DNA of 17,100 nucleotides. It comes from CAZAQS01 sp964486825 (GTDB taxonomy: Bacteria; Chloroflexota; Anaerolineae; Anaerolineales; UBA4823). Every line of letters begins with the position of its first letter. The stretch's first letter is position 1. The position numbers and the translations under genes are program-made. Of the stretch, positions 9,001 through 16,890 are shown one piece after another. The stretch spans positions 1 to 17,100 of the forward strand of contig CAZAQS010000094.1 in assembly GCA_964486825.1 (NCBI GenBank), written 5' to 3'. The notes below the pieces were generated by a model, which was given only the letters and a program-made list of their open reading frames with translations, ran no database searches and was not told the DNA's origin.

Positions 9001-11917
9001 AGTTTGAGAGCAGAACCTGATGTCCTGGTCACCAATAAGTCAGGACAGCCCAGCCTGTGGGCTTATGGAATTTCAGGAGATTACCCCATCTTGCTCGTGA
9101 AGATAGGCAGCAAGGAAGGATCGGCGATCGTCCGAGAGCTGCTCCTGGCGCACGTATACTGGCGTAAGCGTGAGTTGCAGATCGACCTGGTTTTGTTGAA
9201 CAAGCAAGGGGCGGATTACGGAGGCGAATTGAGCGGGCACCTGCACCAGTTGATTTCGATCGCGCGCAGTGAGTCCTGGCTCAACCGGCGCGGAGGCATC
9301 TTCATCCTTCATCAGGACCGGATGAGTGAAAATGACCTTGTTTTGTTAGATTCAGCTGCGCGAGTCATATTGGATGGTGAAGAAGGTACATTGGCAGAGT
9401 ATTTGGAAAGACTCGAAGCTACACCCATCCGCCTGCCAGCTTTCGAACCCCTGGCCGAAGCCGGAGATGATTTCGTCCTTCCTGTCCAAAAGCCTGAAGG
9501 TCTTCTGTTTGAAAATGGATATGGAGGCTTCAGTGAGGATGGGCGCCAATACGTCATTTACCTGGAAACGGGTAGAGTGACGCCGGCTCCCTGGATCAAT
9601 ATCATCGCTAACCCAACCTTTGGATTTCTGGTTTCTGAAGCAGGCAGCAGCTATACCTGGTCGATCAACAGCGGAGAGAACCGGTTGACACCCTGGAGCA
9701 ATGACCCTATCTCAGATCCTTCTGGAGAGGTTTTATATTTGCGGGATGAGGAGACCGCTGAAATTTGGACTCCTACCCCCCTACCTGCTCCTGCCACCGT
9801 ACCCTATCTCATTCGCCATGAAGCGGGTGCCTCCACTATAGAGCATAACAGCCACGGGCTGCTGCAGCGTGTGCGCTACTTTGCTGCCGTAGACGAGCCT
9901 GTCAAGATCATCCAGGTGCGCCTGGAAAACGCAACCAACAGGGTGCGCCGGATCACCGCCACTTATTACGCTGATTGGGTGCTGGGGATTAACCGTGAAA
10001 ATTCCCAACAATTTGTCCTCCCTGAGTATGATAGTTCGGCCCAGGCCTTGCTGGCGACCAATCCATACAACACGGAGTTCGCCGAGAGAGTTGCCTTTTT
10101 AACAGCCGATCGGGATCTTCACGGCCTTACCGCTGATCGTACCGAGTTCCTGGGCCGCTTGGGCAGTTACGGTAAACCGGCCGGCCTGTTCTCCATCGGC
10201 CTTGCCAGCCGGATCGAGGCTGGCGTGGATCCTTGCGGTGCAATCCAGGTGCATATCGATCTCCATCCCGGAGAGACTGAGGAGTTCCACTTCCTTTTAG
10301 GCCAGGGGAATGATCGAAGGCATACCCTCGAGCTGGTATCGCGTTTCAGGGATCGGGAAGTAGTCGAGAAGGAACTGGAGTCTGTAATTGCTAAATGGGA
10401 CCGGCTGCTCAGTGCAGTCCAGGTTCAGACTCCGGACCGTGCCATGGACCTGCTTTTGAATCGCTGGCTGCTATACCAGTCCCTCGCTTGCCGGATCTGG
10501 GGCCGGTCTGCGTTTTACCAGTCCAGCGGCGCCTATGGCTACCGTGACCAGCTCCAGGATGTGATGTCGGTTCTTTATACAGCACCAGAGCTGGCACGTG
10601 AGCATATCTTGCTTGCCGCCCGCCACCAATTTGAAGCCGGGGATGTGCTGCATTGGTGGCACCCACCATCTGGACGCGGCGTCCGTACCCGCTACAGCGA
10701 CGACCTGGTCTGGCTGCCTTTCGTGACGGAACACTACGTGCGGATAACCGGAGACCAGTCGATTTTAATGGAGCAGGCGCCGTTCCTGCATGGACCCTAC
10801 CTCGAGCCTGGTGAGAAAGAGCGTTATGGACATTACGAGGCTACTCGTGAATCATATACGCTCTACGAGCACTGCCGCCGCGCATTGGAAAAAGGCTCTA
10901 CTTCCGGTCCACATGGCCTGCCCTTGATAGGTTCTGGAGATTGGAATGATGGAATGAACCGTGTTGGCACTGAAGGACGTGGCGAAAGTGTCTGGTTAGC
11001 CTGGTTTTTGATTGCTTCTCTGGAGCGCTTTGCAGGGCTTTCAGAGGACAGGGGTGATATCGAACATGCACGTCTCTACCGGAGCATGGCGGATGATTAC
11101 CGTCAGGCCGTCGAGAAGCATGCCTGGGATGGTGAATGGTACCGACGCGCATATTATGATGATGGCGCGCCTTTGGGTTCTGCCCAGAACTGGGAATGCC
11201 AAATCGATGCCATCGCCCAATCCTGGGCAGTTCTCTCTGGAGCCGGGCAGGCCTCTCGTGTTTCCCGCGCCATGCAGTCTGTCTCTGAGCGCCTGGTGCT
11301 CTCGGAAGAGCGCTTACTGTTGCTTTTCACACCTCCCTTCGATAAAACCTCCCGCGATCCCGGTTATATCAAAGGCTATCTTCCAGGTATCCGAGAGAAC
11401 GGCGGGCAGTACACGCACGCCGCTTTATGGACGATTTGGGCTCATGCAGAACTAGGGCTGGGAGATGAGGCCGGGCGCCTCTACCGGATGATCAACCCCA
11501 TCTACCATGCTGATTCTCTTGAGCAGGTAGAGCGCTATAAGGTGGAACCCTACGTAATTGCTGCCGATGTTTACGGTATCTCGCCACATACCGGTCGGGG
11601 AGGGTGGACCTGGTATACCGGATCGGCNNNNNNNNNNCTGGATGTATCGCTTGGGCCTTGAAGCCATCCTGGGCCTACGAAAGGTGGGGGACAGCCTATC
11701 CTTCGATCCTTGCATCCCTTCAGATTGGGAGGGCTTCTCGTTGACTTACAGGCATGGTGAGTCGCTTTACCGGATCAGAGTAGAGAATCCCCAGCGGGTC
11801 AACCGGGGTGTTAAGCAGGTGGTTCTCGACGGTCAGGAAGTAGAAGATGCTAACATATCGCTTTTGCAGGATGGGGAGCACCAGGTTCAGATCATATTGG
11901 GTGAATTAGGCTCTTAA
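3094..11917 (+). CDS. ndvB: Cyclic beta-1,2-glucan synthase (NdvB/Cgs family: GT84, cyclisation domain, GH94), interrupted by an assembly gap
   Basis: This giant membrane enzyme builds beta-1,2-glucan from UDP-glucose, trims it and closes it into a ring. About 2938 residues are expected, close to Brucella Cgs (about 2830). The N-terminal helical region (1-380) has the family's AEWMLDNYYIV segment. Membrane helices lie near 387-436. The GT84 domain follows, with DAD at 602-604 and the processivity-type R750-W751 in RRMHRWVRGDWQ; more membrane helices lie about 801-970. A helical linker leads to the glycoamylase-like cyclisation domain (about 1375-1600, with GISES at 1477-1481). Two beta-sandwich units start near 1650 and 2135, and the GH94 barrel has WWH at 2521-2523 and GDWNDG at 2615-2620, the segment carrying the general acid. 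GGAGG at 3079-3083 precedes the ATG. The reading frame is lost at the N run (11628-11637) and resumes in another frame to TAA at 11915-11917. Replacing 10 N by 3 bases restores TGSAGWMYR. The 3' end overlaps the opposing gene by 12 bp. Confidence 0.93.
11628..11637. other. Assembly gap (10 N) inside the glucan synthase gene
   Basis: Ten undetermined bases interrupt the GH94 region. The left side ends TGS plus GC of the next codon; the right side resumes with C then TGG ATG TAT CGC (WMYR). The conserved family string TGSAGWMYR needs only 3 bases here, and any multiple of three keeps the frame, whereas 10 does not. The N length is therefore a placeholder and the gene need not be broken. Confidence 0.9.
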
Positions 11918-12793
11918 TGCCCGGGCAATAGCCCGGATATGCTCGGGCGTGCTTCCACAACATCCACCGAAGATTTTCACGCCCAGTTCAGCAAACTGGC
12001 AGGCATACTCGCCCATCACTTCTGGGGACACATCGTAGACTAGTTGGGTAGCTTGTTGCTCTTTCGTATGGATCTGGGGCAGCCCAGCGTTCGGTTTTGC
12101 CATCAACACCGCTTCTGGCACAGCCCGGCGCATCTCCTGGATTGCCTTCAACGTTTCGCTCAGTGTTCGACCGCAATTCGCGCCTACCGCTGCCAGGCCC
12201 AGCTTCCATAATTCAGTGACCGCTTGGGTAGGGCTGACACCCATGACCGTATAGCCATGTGTATCGAAGCTCATCGTCACGATAATGGGCAAGTCCGTTT
12301 CAAGACGCACACCCTCAATAGCTGCCTTGGCTTCATTCAAATCGCCCATCGTTTCGATCAGGATCGCATCCACCCCACCCTCTGCCAGGCCGCCGGCCTG
12401 CTCGGCGAAGGCGTCCCGGGCTTCCTCGAAGGTGACCTTCCCCAAAGGTTTTAATAGAGCGCCTAGCGGCCCGATATCGCCGAAGACCAGCCCATTCTCA
12501 CTCGCCGTCTCGACAGCAAGCTGAGCAGCTGCGCGGTTCACCTCGTGAACTTGCCCGCTCAGGCCGTCACGCTCTAAACGATAGCGCGTCCCTCCAAAAC
12601 TGTTCGTTAGGACCACATCTGCGCCTGCCCCGAAGTAACTTTTATGCAAGTCGCGGATCGCCTGCGGGTTTTCCAGGTTCCAGCGCTCTGGAGCCATCCC
12701 GCGCGGCAAGCCAGCCCGTTGGAGCATGGTGCCTGTGGCTCCGTCAGCGATCAGAATCCCAGGTTCAGCCAGTTGTTTGGTTAATTTAGACAT
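11906..12793 (-). CDS. Stand-alone homocysteine S-methyltransferase (MetH N-terminal module family)
   Basis: A 295-residue Zn-dependent homocysteine-binding methyltransferase (pfam02574 type) that moves a methyl group to homocysteine to form methionine. Seen are DGATGTMLQ at 17-25, TNSFGGTR at 63-70, the ligand cysteine C207 in GANCGR, and the pair C278-C279 in GGCCGS near the C-terminus: all three zinc ligands are present. It corresponds to the first module of MetH only, with no pterin, cobalamin or activation domain, so the methyl donor must be on another protein. The ATG at 12793 is preferred because GGAGG (12803-12799) lies 5 nt before it and the family N-terminus starts there; the frame is open to an ATG at 12868 but that extension has no family similarity. 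The divergent corrinoid activation operon suggests a methyl-corrinoid protein as donor (inference). An SAM- or methylmethionine-using enzyme is the alternative. Confidence 0.88.
   Translation of the reverse strand: MSKLTKQLAEPGILIADGATGTMLQRAGLPRGMAPERWNLENPQAIRDLHKSYFGAGADVVLTNSFGGTRYRLERDGLSGQVHEVNRAAAQLAVETASENGLVFGDIGPLGALLKPLGKVTFEEARDAFAEQAGGLAEGGVDAILIETMGDLNEAKAAIEGVRLETDLPIIVTMSFDTHGYTVMGVSPTQAVTELWKLGLAAVGANCGRTLSETLKAIQEMRRAVPEAVLMAKPNAGLPQIHTKEQQATQLVYDVSPEVMGEYACQFAELGVKIFGGCCGSTPEHIRAIARALRA
11921..11936. repeat. GC-rich hairpin at the convergent gene ends
   Basis: CCGGGC at 11921-11926 and GCCCGG at 11931-11936 form a perfect 6-bp stem with the 4-nt loop AATA. It begins 4 nt after the glucan synthase stop and lies inside the last codons of the opposing methyltransferase gene. 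No T-run follows on either strand, so a classical intrinsic terminator is not supported. It may still slow or protect the 3' ends of both transcripts. Confidence 0.35.
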
Positions 12794-12797
12794 CGAA

Positions 12798-12803
12798 TCC
12801 TCC
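12798..12803 (-). promoter_or_regulatory. Shine-Dalgarno deciding the homocysteine methyltransferase start
   Basis: GGAGGA on the minus strand, with the GGAGG core 5 nt before the ATG at 12793. The upstream in-frame ATG at 12868 has no comparable site, which supports the shorter 295-residue protein. Confidence 0.75.
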
Positions 12804-12904
12804 GGAAGATGAGCTCTTTTATATTTTACACCAGGCTGGTCGTATGACCCCCTATCTACTTGAACCATAGATAAAGAACCGTGTTAAACTAGGGAGTGTT
12901 TGCG

Positions 12905-12918
12905 GGAGAAGGTTCTCC
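12905..12918. repeat. Dyad symmetry upstream of the corrinoid operon promoter
   Basis: GGAGAA (12905-12910) and TTCTCC (12913-12918) form a perfect inverted repeat around GG, flanked by GCGGG (12902-12906) and CCCGC (12920-12924), which also pair. It lies 18 bp upstream of the -35 of the candidate promoter in the divergent gap between the homocysteine methyltransferase and the activator operon. It may be a protein operator, or the stem of a short RNA hairpin if transcription starts further left. A weak upstream hexamer pair (TTGAAC at 12860-12865, TTAAAC at 12884-12889) would allow that. Confidence 0.35.
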
Positions 12919-12936
12919 ACCCGCCGCCAGGCACGC

Positions 12937-12965
12937 TTGTCAAAATTAACTTCCAATCCTATATA
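12937..12965 (+). promoter_or_regulatory. Candidate sigma-70-type promoter of the corrinoid activation operon
   Basis: TTGTCA at 12937-12942 and TATATA at 12960-12965 are spaced by 17 bp. The predicted start is near 12972, which leaves about 29 nt before the ATG at 13001 and almost none before the earlier in-frame ATG at 12977. This arrangement supports 13001 as the real translation start of the first gene. Confidence 0.55.
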
Positions 12966-12987
12966 AAATCCTCGCTATGATCCAAGC

Positions 12988-12995
12988 AGGTAAGG
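12988..12995 (+). promoter_or_regulatory. Shine-Dalgarno deciding the start of the MetH-activation-like gene
   Basis: AGGTAAGG ends 5 nt before the ATG at 13001. The upstream in-frame ATG at 12977 has no purine-rich site and would sit almost on the predicted transcript start, so 13001 is chosen. Confidence 0.65.
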
Positions 12996-13000
12996 TTTGC

Positions 13001-13687
13001 ATGCCAGTAATAAGAGATTTGGAGCTTCAACTATCAGTCGATCAGATCTTGAAGGCAGAAGGGGTTGACCCCGCTGTCGCTCGTGAACGGAGCCCGCTGC
13101 TCATCTCTATTGCCGAAAGAGCCTTTGATACAGGACTGCCAATGATCGAGCCTGTAGTCGCTTACCGGCGATTGAAGGTCAAATCTCTGAAGCATGAGCG
13201 TGTCTCACTGGAAGGCGGAGGTGTGCTGTCTGGCAAGCTGGTGGCCCTGCATCTGGGGCCGGCAGAGCAAGCGGTGGTGATGGTGTGTACCATCGGTAGA
13301 GCTCTAGAAAGTTACGCTTCAGCCGTCCTGCGCAATGATCCTGCCTATGGCCTGGCCCTGGACGCGCTAGGCACGGCCGCTGTAGATGCACTCACCACAT
13401 CTGCCTGCCGGTTTTTTGGAGACCAGGGGGAAGCCGAAGGGTTGCGGACAACCCTTCCGATCAGCCCCGGGATGGAAGGGTGGCCAACTGCCCGCGGGCA
13501 GGGCCAGATCTTCGAGCTGGTGAACCCACAGGAAGCCGGTATCGAGCTTACCGTCTCGGGTATGATGGCGCCGCAAAAATCGCTTACCCTGGTAATCGGT
13601 TTGGGCGAAGACGTCGAGAACGACGGCAAGATCTGTGATTATTGTTCCATGCGCTGGTCGTGCCGTTATCAGGACCAATATACCTGA
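13001..13687 (+). CDS. Small protein resembling the cobalamin-dependent methionine synthase (MetH) activation domain
   Basis: A 228-residue protein. In MetH the C-terminal activation domain binds SAM and remethylates inactive cob(II)alamin. Here that fold appears alone: YRRLKV at 55-60, a VVMVCTIGRALE segment at 92-103, SPGMEGWP at 155-162 (compare SPGYPACP in MetH) and a SGMMAPQKSLT segment at 186-196. The C-terminus carries C-x2-C-x5-C (C212, C215, C221), absent from MetH itself, which could bind a metal or iron-sulfur cluster. No signal peptide is seen. It is the first gene of the operon; its TGA is 1 bp before the ATG of the RACo-like gene. Small proteins of this type occur beside corrinoid methyltransferase genes, so help in reactivating or loading a corrinoid protein is likely, but the precise activity is not known from sequence. 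Confidence 0.75.
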   Translation: MPVIRDLELQLSVDQILKAEGVDPAVARERSPLLISIAERAFDTGLPMIEPVVAYRRLKVKSLKHERVSLEGGGVLSGKLVALHLGPAEQAVVMVCTIGRALESYASAVLRNDPAYGLALDALGTAAVDALTTSACRFFGDQGEAEGLRTTLPISPGMEGWPTARGQGQIFELVNPQEAGIELTVSGMMAPQKSLTLVIGLGEDVENDGKICDYCSMRWSCRYQDQYT

Positions 13688-13688
13688 A

Positions 13689-15563
13689 ATGCCAGAAGAT
13701 TCCTCAACCAACCAAACCTACTTAATAGATTTGCAGCCGGTCGGTCGGCGTATCCGGATCGAAGCCGGCAAGTCGCTCCTGGCGGCTGCTCAGGCTGCCG
13801 GCGTGGAGCTAATTTCGATCTGTGGTGGAATAGGTATTTGTGATGGCTGTCGGGTTCGCGTGAGACAAGGGGATCTATCACCCCTCAGCCTCGAGGAAGA
13901 GGCTGCTCTGGAACCGCAAGAGATCTCTCAAGGTTACCGCCTGGCGTGCCAGGCGCTTCCTCAGAGTGATTGCCACGTCGATATCCCGCCTGAATCCTTG
14001 ACTACCCCCCAGAGATTGCAAGTAGAAGGCCAGGAAACCCAGGTTCAACTGCATCCGGCAGTTTCATGGCTCGATATCAGCGTCGACCCACCTACCCTGC
14101 ATGATCTACGATCGGACCTGGCTCGCCTGTCAGATGCTCTGGAGGAACGTGGTTACCCCTCCTTAACTTTCGATTTAGTTTTGCTGGCTGAACTTTCAGA
14201 GGTGATGCGTGGACAGGATTGGCGCGCCCGGTTTGCCCTGCGCGGGGAGCGGGTCGTCGGCTTACTTAAGCCGGATACTGACGGGTCTCCGGGCGAGCGC
14301 TTATATGGATTTGCTGCCGACGTAGGCACCACCAAGCTGGCTGGCTACCTGGTGGACTTGAGCGATGGGAAGACAGTCGGCATGGCAGGCGCTATGAATC
14401 CGCAAATTGGCTACGGCGAGGATGTGATCAGCAGAATCCTGGTGGCAAACGAACAGGTCGATGGACGCCAGGTCTTGCAGGCCAGGCTGGTAAGCACTTT
14501 GAATGAGATGGTCGCCTCGCTCTGCCAGGAAGCCGGCGTGTCCCTGGCCCAGGTTGTCGAAGCGGTGCTGGTCGGCAATACCGCCATGCATCACCTTCTG
14601 GCAGGCCTGCCTGTCCGCCAATTGGGGACCGCCCCGTATGTCCCTGCTGTCAGCCAGGCGCTGGAGTTCCCGGCCCGCTCGATCGGTTTGGAGCTTGCCC
14701 CGCATGCTTATGTATATCTACCGCCTAATATTGCCGGCTACGTGGGTGGGGACCACGTGGCCATGCTGCTGGCAGCCGGCCTGGGACAGGATAGCTCGAC
14801 CATCCTGGCTTTGGATATTGGCACCAATACAGAGATCAGCCTGTCCATCAACGGGCGCATCCTGACCTGCTCCACGGCTTCAGGTCCGGCCTTCGAGGGC
14901 GCTCATATCCACGATGGTATGCGGGCAGCGCCAGGCGCGATCGAGCGCATCAAGATGGACCGGGGAGAGATCCGTACCTTCACGATCGGGGAGAAGCCGC
15001 CGGTCGGCATTTGCGGCTCTGGGATCCTGGATGCGGTCGCAGGCCTGCTCTCAACGGGCCTTGTCAACACCGCCGGAAATATCCTGGCGGTTTCAGTCAA
15101 TCCATCGGAACAAGGGTATGCCTATCCGGTAATCGACAAGGACCGGACGCGTGCAGTTGTTTTAGCGCCGGCAGCGGAAACCGGTCATGGCCGTGATATC
15201 CTGATCACCCGCAAGGACGTAAACGAGATCCAGCTATCCAAGGGCGCCATTCGCACAGGCATCGAGGTTTTGCTCGCTCATGCAGGTATCTCACCTGCCG
15301 AGATCGAACGCTTTATCGTGGCGGGCGCTTTTGGCACTTACCTGGATATCCACAGCGCTGTTCGGATTGGAATGTTCCCGAACCTGCCTGTTGAGCGTTT
15401 CCAACAGGTTGGTAATGCAGCCGGGGCTGGCGCCCGGCAGATGTTGGTTTCCGTAGAGAGACGAAGGAAAGCGGTCGAGCTGGCTGAGCGTTCCGAGTAT
15501 ATCGAGCTGACCACGCATCCTGACTTTAAAGACCAGTTTATCAAATCGATTATGTTCGAATAG
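13689..15563 (+). CDS. RACo-type reductive activator of corrinoid proteins ([2Fe-2S] ferredoxin domain plus ASKHA ATPase)
   Basis: A 624-residue protein that uses ATP and an electron from a [2Fe-2S] cluster to reduce inactive Co(II) corrinoid to Co(I) on methyltransferase partner proteins. The ferredoxin-like domain at about 8-110 has the plant-type ligand set C45-x5-C51-x2-C54 and C87. A linker leads to an ASKHA domain with ADVGTTK near residue 208, LVGNTAMHHLLAG near 296, ALDIGTNTE near 374, a CSTASGPAFEG segment, and ICGSGILDA, the nucleotide and phosphate loops of the RACo/DUF4445 family. Its usual size is about 600-650 residues. The ATG at 13689 is chosen because it begins just before the ferredoxin domain and 1 bp after the preceding TGA; an in-frame ATG at 13635 would overlap that gene by 53 bp. 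The activator need for an MttB-type system fits the neighbour downstream. The cognate corrinoid protein is not in the window. Confidence 0.92.
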   Translation: MPEDSSTNQTYLIDLQPVGRRIRIEAGKSLLAAAQAAGVELISICGGIGICDGCRVRVRQGDLSPLSLEEEAALEPQEISQGYRLACQALPQSDCHVDIPPESLTTPQRLQVEGQETQVQLHPAVSWLDISVDPPTLHDLRSDLARLSDALEERGYPSLTFDLVLLAELSEVMRGQDWRARFALRGERVVGLLKPDTDGSPGERLYGFAADVGTTKLAGYLVDLSDGKTVGMAGAMNPQIGYGEDVISRILVANEQVDGRQVLQARLVSTLNEMVASLCQEAGVSLAQVVEAVLVGNTAMHHLLAGLPVRQLGTAPYVPAVSQALEFPARSIGLELAPHAYVYLPPNIAGYVGGDHVAMLLAAGLGQDSSTILALDIGTNTEISLSINGRILTCSTASGPAFEGAHIHDGMRAAPGAIERIKMDRGEIRTFTIGEKPPVGICGSGILDAVAGLLSTGLVNTAGNILAVSVNPSEQGYAYPVIDKDRTRAVVLAPAAETGHGRDILITRKDVNEIQLSKGAIRTGIEVLLAHAGISPAEIERFIVAGAFGTYLDIHSAVRIGMFPNLPVERFQQVGNAAGAGARQMLVSVERRRKAVELAERSEYIELTTHPDFKDQFIKSIMFE

Positions 15564-15606
15564 GCTGATGGTAATTGATATCTGGAGGCAAACTTGAGGT
15601 GAGAGA

Positions 15607-16890
15607 GTGGTCAAAGCGGTAGAGAAAAGTAGTCGCAGGGTTGTGGTAACGGGAGCGGGCATGGTATCCCCCTTGGGTTTGGACGCCGAAAGCTCCTGGA
15701 GGGCAATTCTGGACTGCCAATCAGGTGTATCAAGGATCGACAGTTTTGATTCAAGCGATTTGCCGACCACGATCGCGGCCTCCGTAAAGGGTTTCGATGC
15801 CACTCGATATATGAGCTCCAAGGAAGCCAGAAGAAACCCGCCCTTCATCAACTTTGCTCTGGCAGTTGCTCACGAAGCTATAGAGGAGTCTGGTCTGCAG
15901 CTCGATGTCGAAGACTTAACCCGGATAGGCGTGGAAATCGGCAGCGCCATGGGAGGATCGAGCCTGGTGGAGGAACAGAGGCTGGTTTTAGAGCAGGCAG
16001 GCTTGCGTCAAGTCAATCCCAGCCTGATTCCGTCCATTATTATCAACGCGGCTGCTTGCCGGGTAGCAATCCGTTATGGATTTCGAGGACCGGTTAACTC
16101 ACCGGCGGCAGCTTGCACTACCGGCGCCATCGCCATCGGAGATGCTGCCCGTCGACTGGCCTGGGGGGATGCGGACGTCATCCTGGCTGGGGGTACTGAC
16201 AGTGTAATGACCCCCTTAGGCATCGGTGGTTTCAGCCGTTTAGGCGCCTGCTCCACCAGAAACCATATCCCCGAGCAGGCTTGTTCACCCTTCGATGCCG
16301 ACCGGGATGGCACGGTGGTTGGTGAAGGCGCGGCTGTCCTTGTCCTGGAAACCCTTTCGCATGCGCTCCAACGGGGAGCTGTCATATTGGCAGAGCTGGT
16401 GGGTTATGGCTTTACCTGTGATGCATATAATGCGGCAGCGCCGGACCCCAGTGGAGCAGGGGCAGCGGGCGCCATTCGCCTGGCTTTGTCCGATGCCGGC
16501 CTCTCACCCAGCGATCTGGATTGGGTCTGCGCGCATGGCACCGGCACTCCTTTGAATGACCTCTCGGAAACCCGGGCCCTGAAAGCTGCCCTGGGTGAGC
16601 TCGCTTACCAGGTCCCCGTCAGCTCTTTAAAAGGAGGGCTTGGGCATACTTTAGGAGCAGCCGGCTCCATGGCGGCCGTAATGGTTTTGAAAGCGTTGCG
16701 CGATAAAAAGATACCGCCTACCCTTAACTACCGTACTCCAGATCCGGATTGTGACCTGGACTACGTCCCCAACCAACCTCGCAGCGCCAATGTAAACACC
16801 GTGTTGCTGAATAGCTTTGGCATCGGCGGTCAAAATGCCTGCCTGGTATTGAGGGAATGGAAGGTATTTGACGAATGCAGCCAAAGCTGA
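15607..16890 (+). CDS. Beta-ketoacyl-ACP synthase II-like (FabF family) condensing enzyme
   Basis: A 427-residue thiolase-fold condensing enzyme that would add a two-carbon unit from malonyl-ACP to an acyl chain. The Cys-His-His triad is complete: C170 in AACTTGAIAIGDAARR, H310 in AHGTGTPLND and H347 in SLKGGLGHTLGAAG, with K342 in the same loop. The C-terminal glycine-rich gate reads FGIGGQN where FabF normally has FGFGGTN, so the gating Phe is Ile. The start is GTG at 15607, preceded by AGGTGAG with a short spacer; no better ATG is near. It lies 43 bp after the RACo-like gene and its last 16 bp overlap the MttB-like gene, so it is part of this operon. No acyl carrier protein, reductase or malonyltransferase gene is visible. 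A housekeeping FabF is possible, but the position suggests a specialised role that the sequence does not name. Confidence 0.88.
   Translation: MVKAVEKSSRRVVVTGAGMVSPLGLDAESSWRAILDCQSGVSRIDSFDSSDLPTTIAASVKGFDATRYMSSKEARRNPPFINFALAVAHEAIEESGLQLDVEDLTRIGVEIGSAMGGSSLVEEQRLVLEQAGLRQVNPSLIPSIIINAAACRVAIRYGFRGPVNSPAAACTTGAIAIGDAARRLAWGDADVILAGGTDSVMTPLGIGGFSRLGACSTRNHIPEQACSPFDADRDGTVVGEGAAVLVLETLSHALQRGAVILAELVGYGFTCDAYNAAAPDPSGAGAAGAIRLALSDAGLSPSDLDWVCAHGTGTPLNDLSETRALKAALGELAYQVPVSSLKGGLGHTLGAAGSMAAVMVLKALRDKKIPPTLNYRTPDPDCDLDYVPNQPRSANVNTVLLNSFGIGGQNACLVLREWKVFDECSQS

Noticed and set aside
11012..11455. 147-codon plus-strand frame inside the GH94 region
   Set aside because: Out-of-frame shadow of the GH94 barrel, whose in-frame motifs are intact.
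11628..11917. Glucan synthase as a frameshifted pseudogene
   Set aside because: The only break coincides with N characters of arbitrary length; both sides match the conserved family string when 3 bases are assumed.
12794..12868. N-terminal extension of the homocysteine methyltransferase to an ATG at 12868
   Set aside because: The 25 extra residues show no family similarity, and a strong Shine-Dalgarno precedes the internal ATG at 12793.
12794..13000. Cobalamin or SAM riboswitch before the methyl-transfer genes
   Set aside because: The gap is short and no B12-box-like or SAM-riboswitch-like conserved core was recognised; only a simple dyad and a promoter are visible.
13367..13711. 114-codon minus-strand frame over the MetH-activation-like gene
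   Set aside because: Antisense to a conserved protein; no ribosome-binding site or family signature.
15291..15851. 186-codon minus-strand open frame across the RACo-like and ketoacyl synthase genes
   Set aside because: It is antisense to two well-supported genes and their spacer, and has no recognisable domain.
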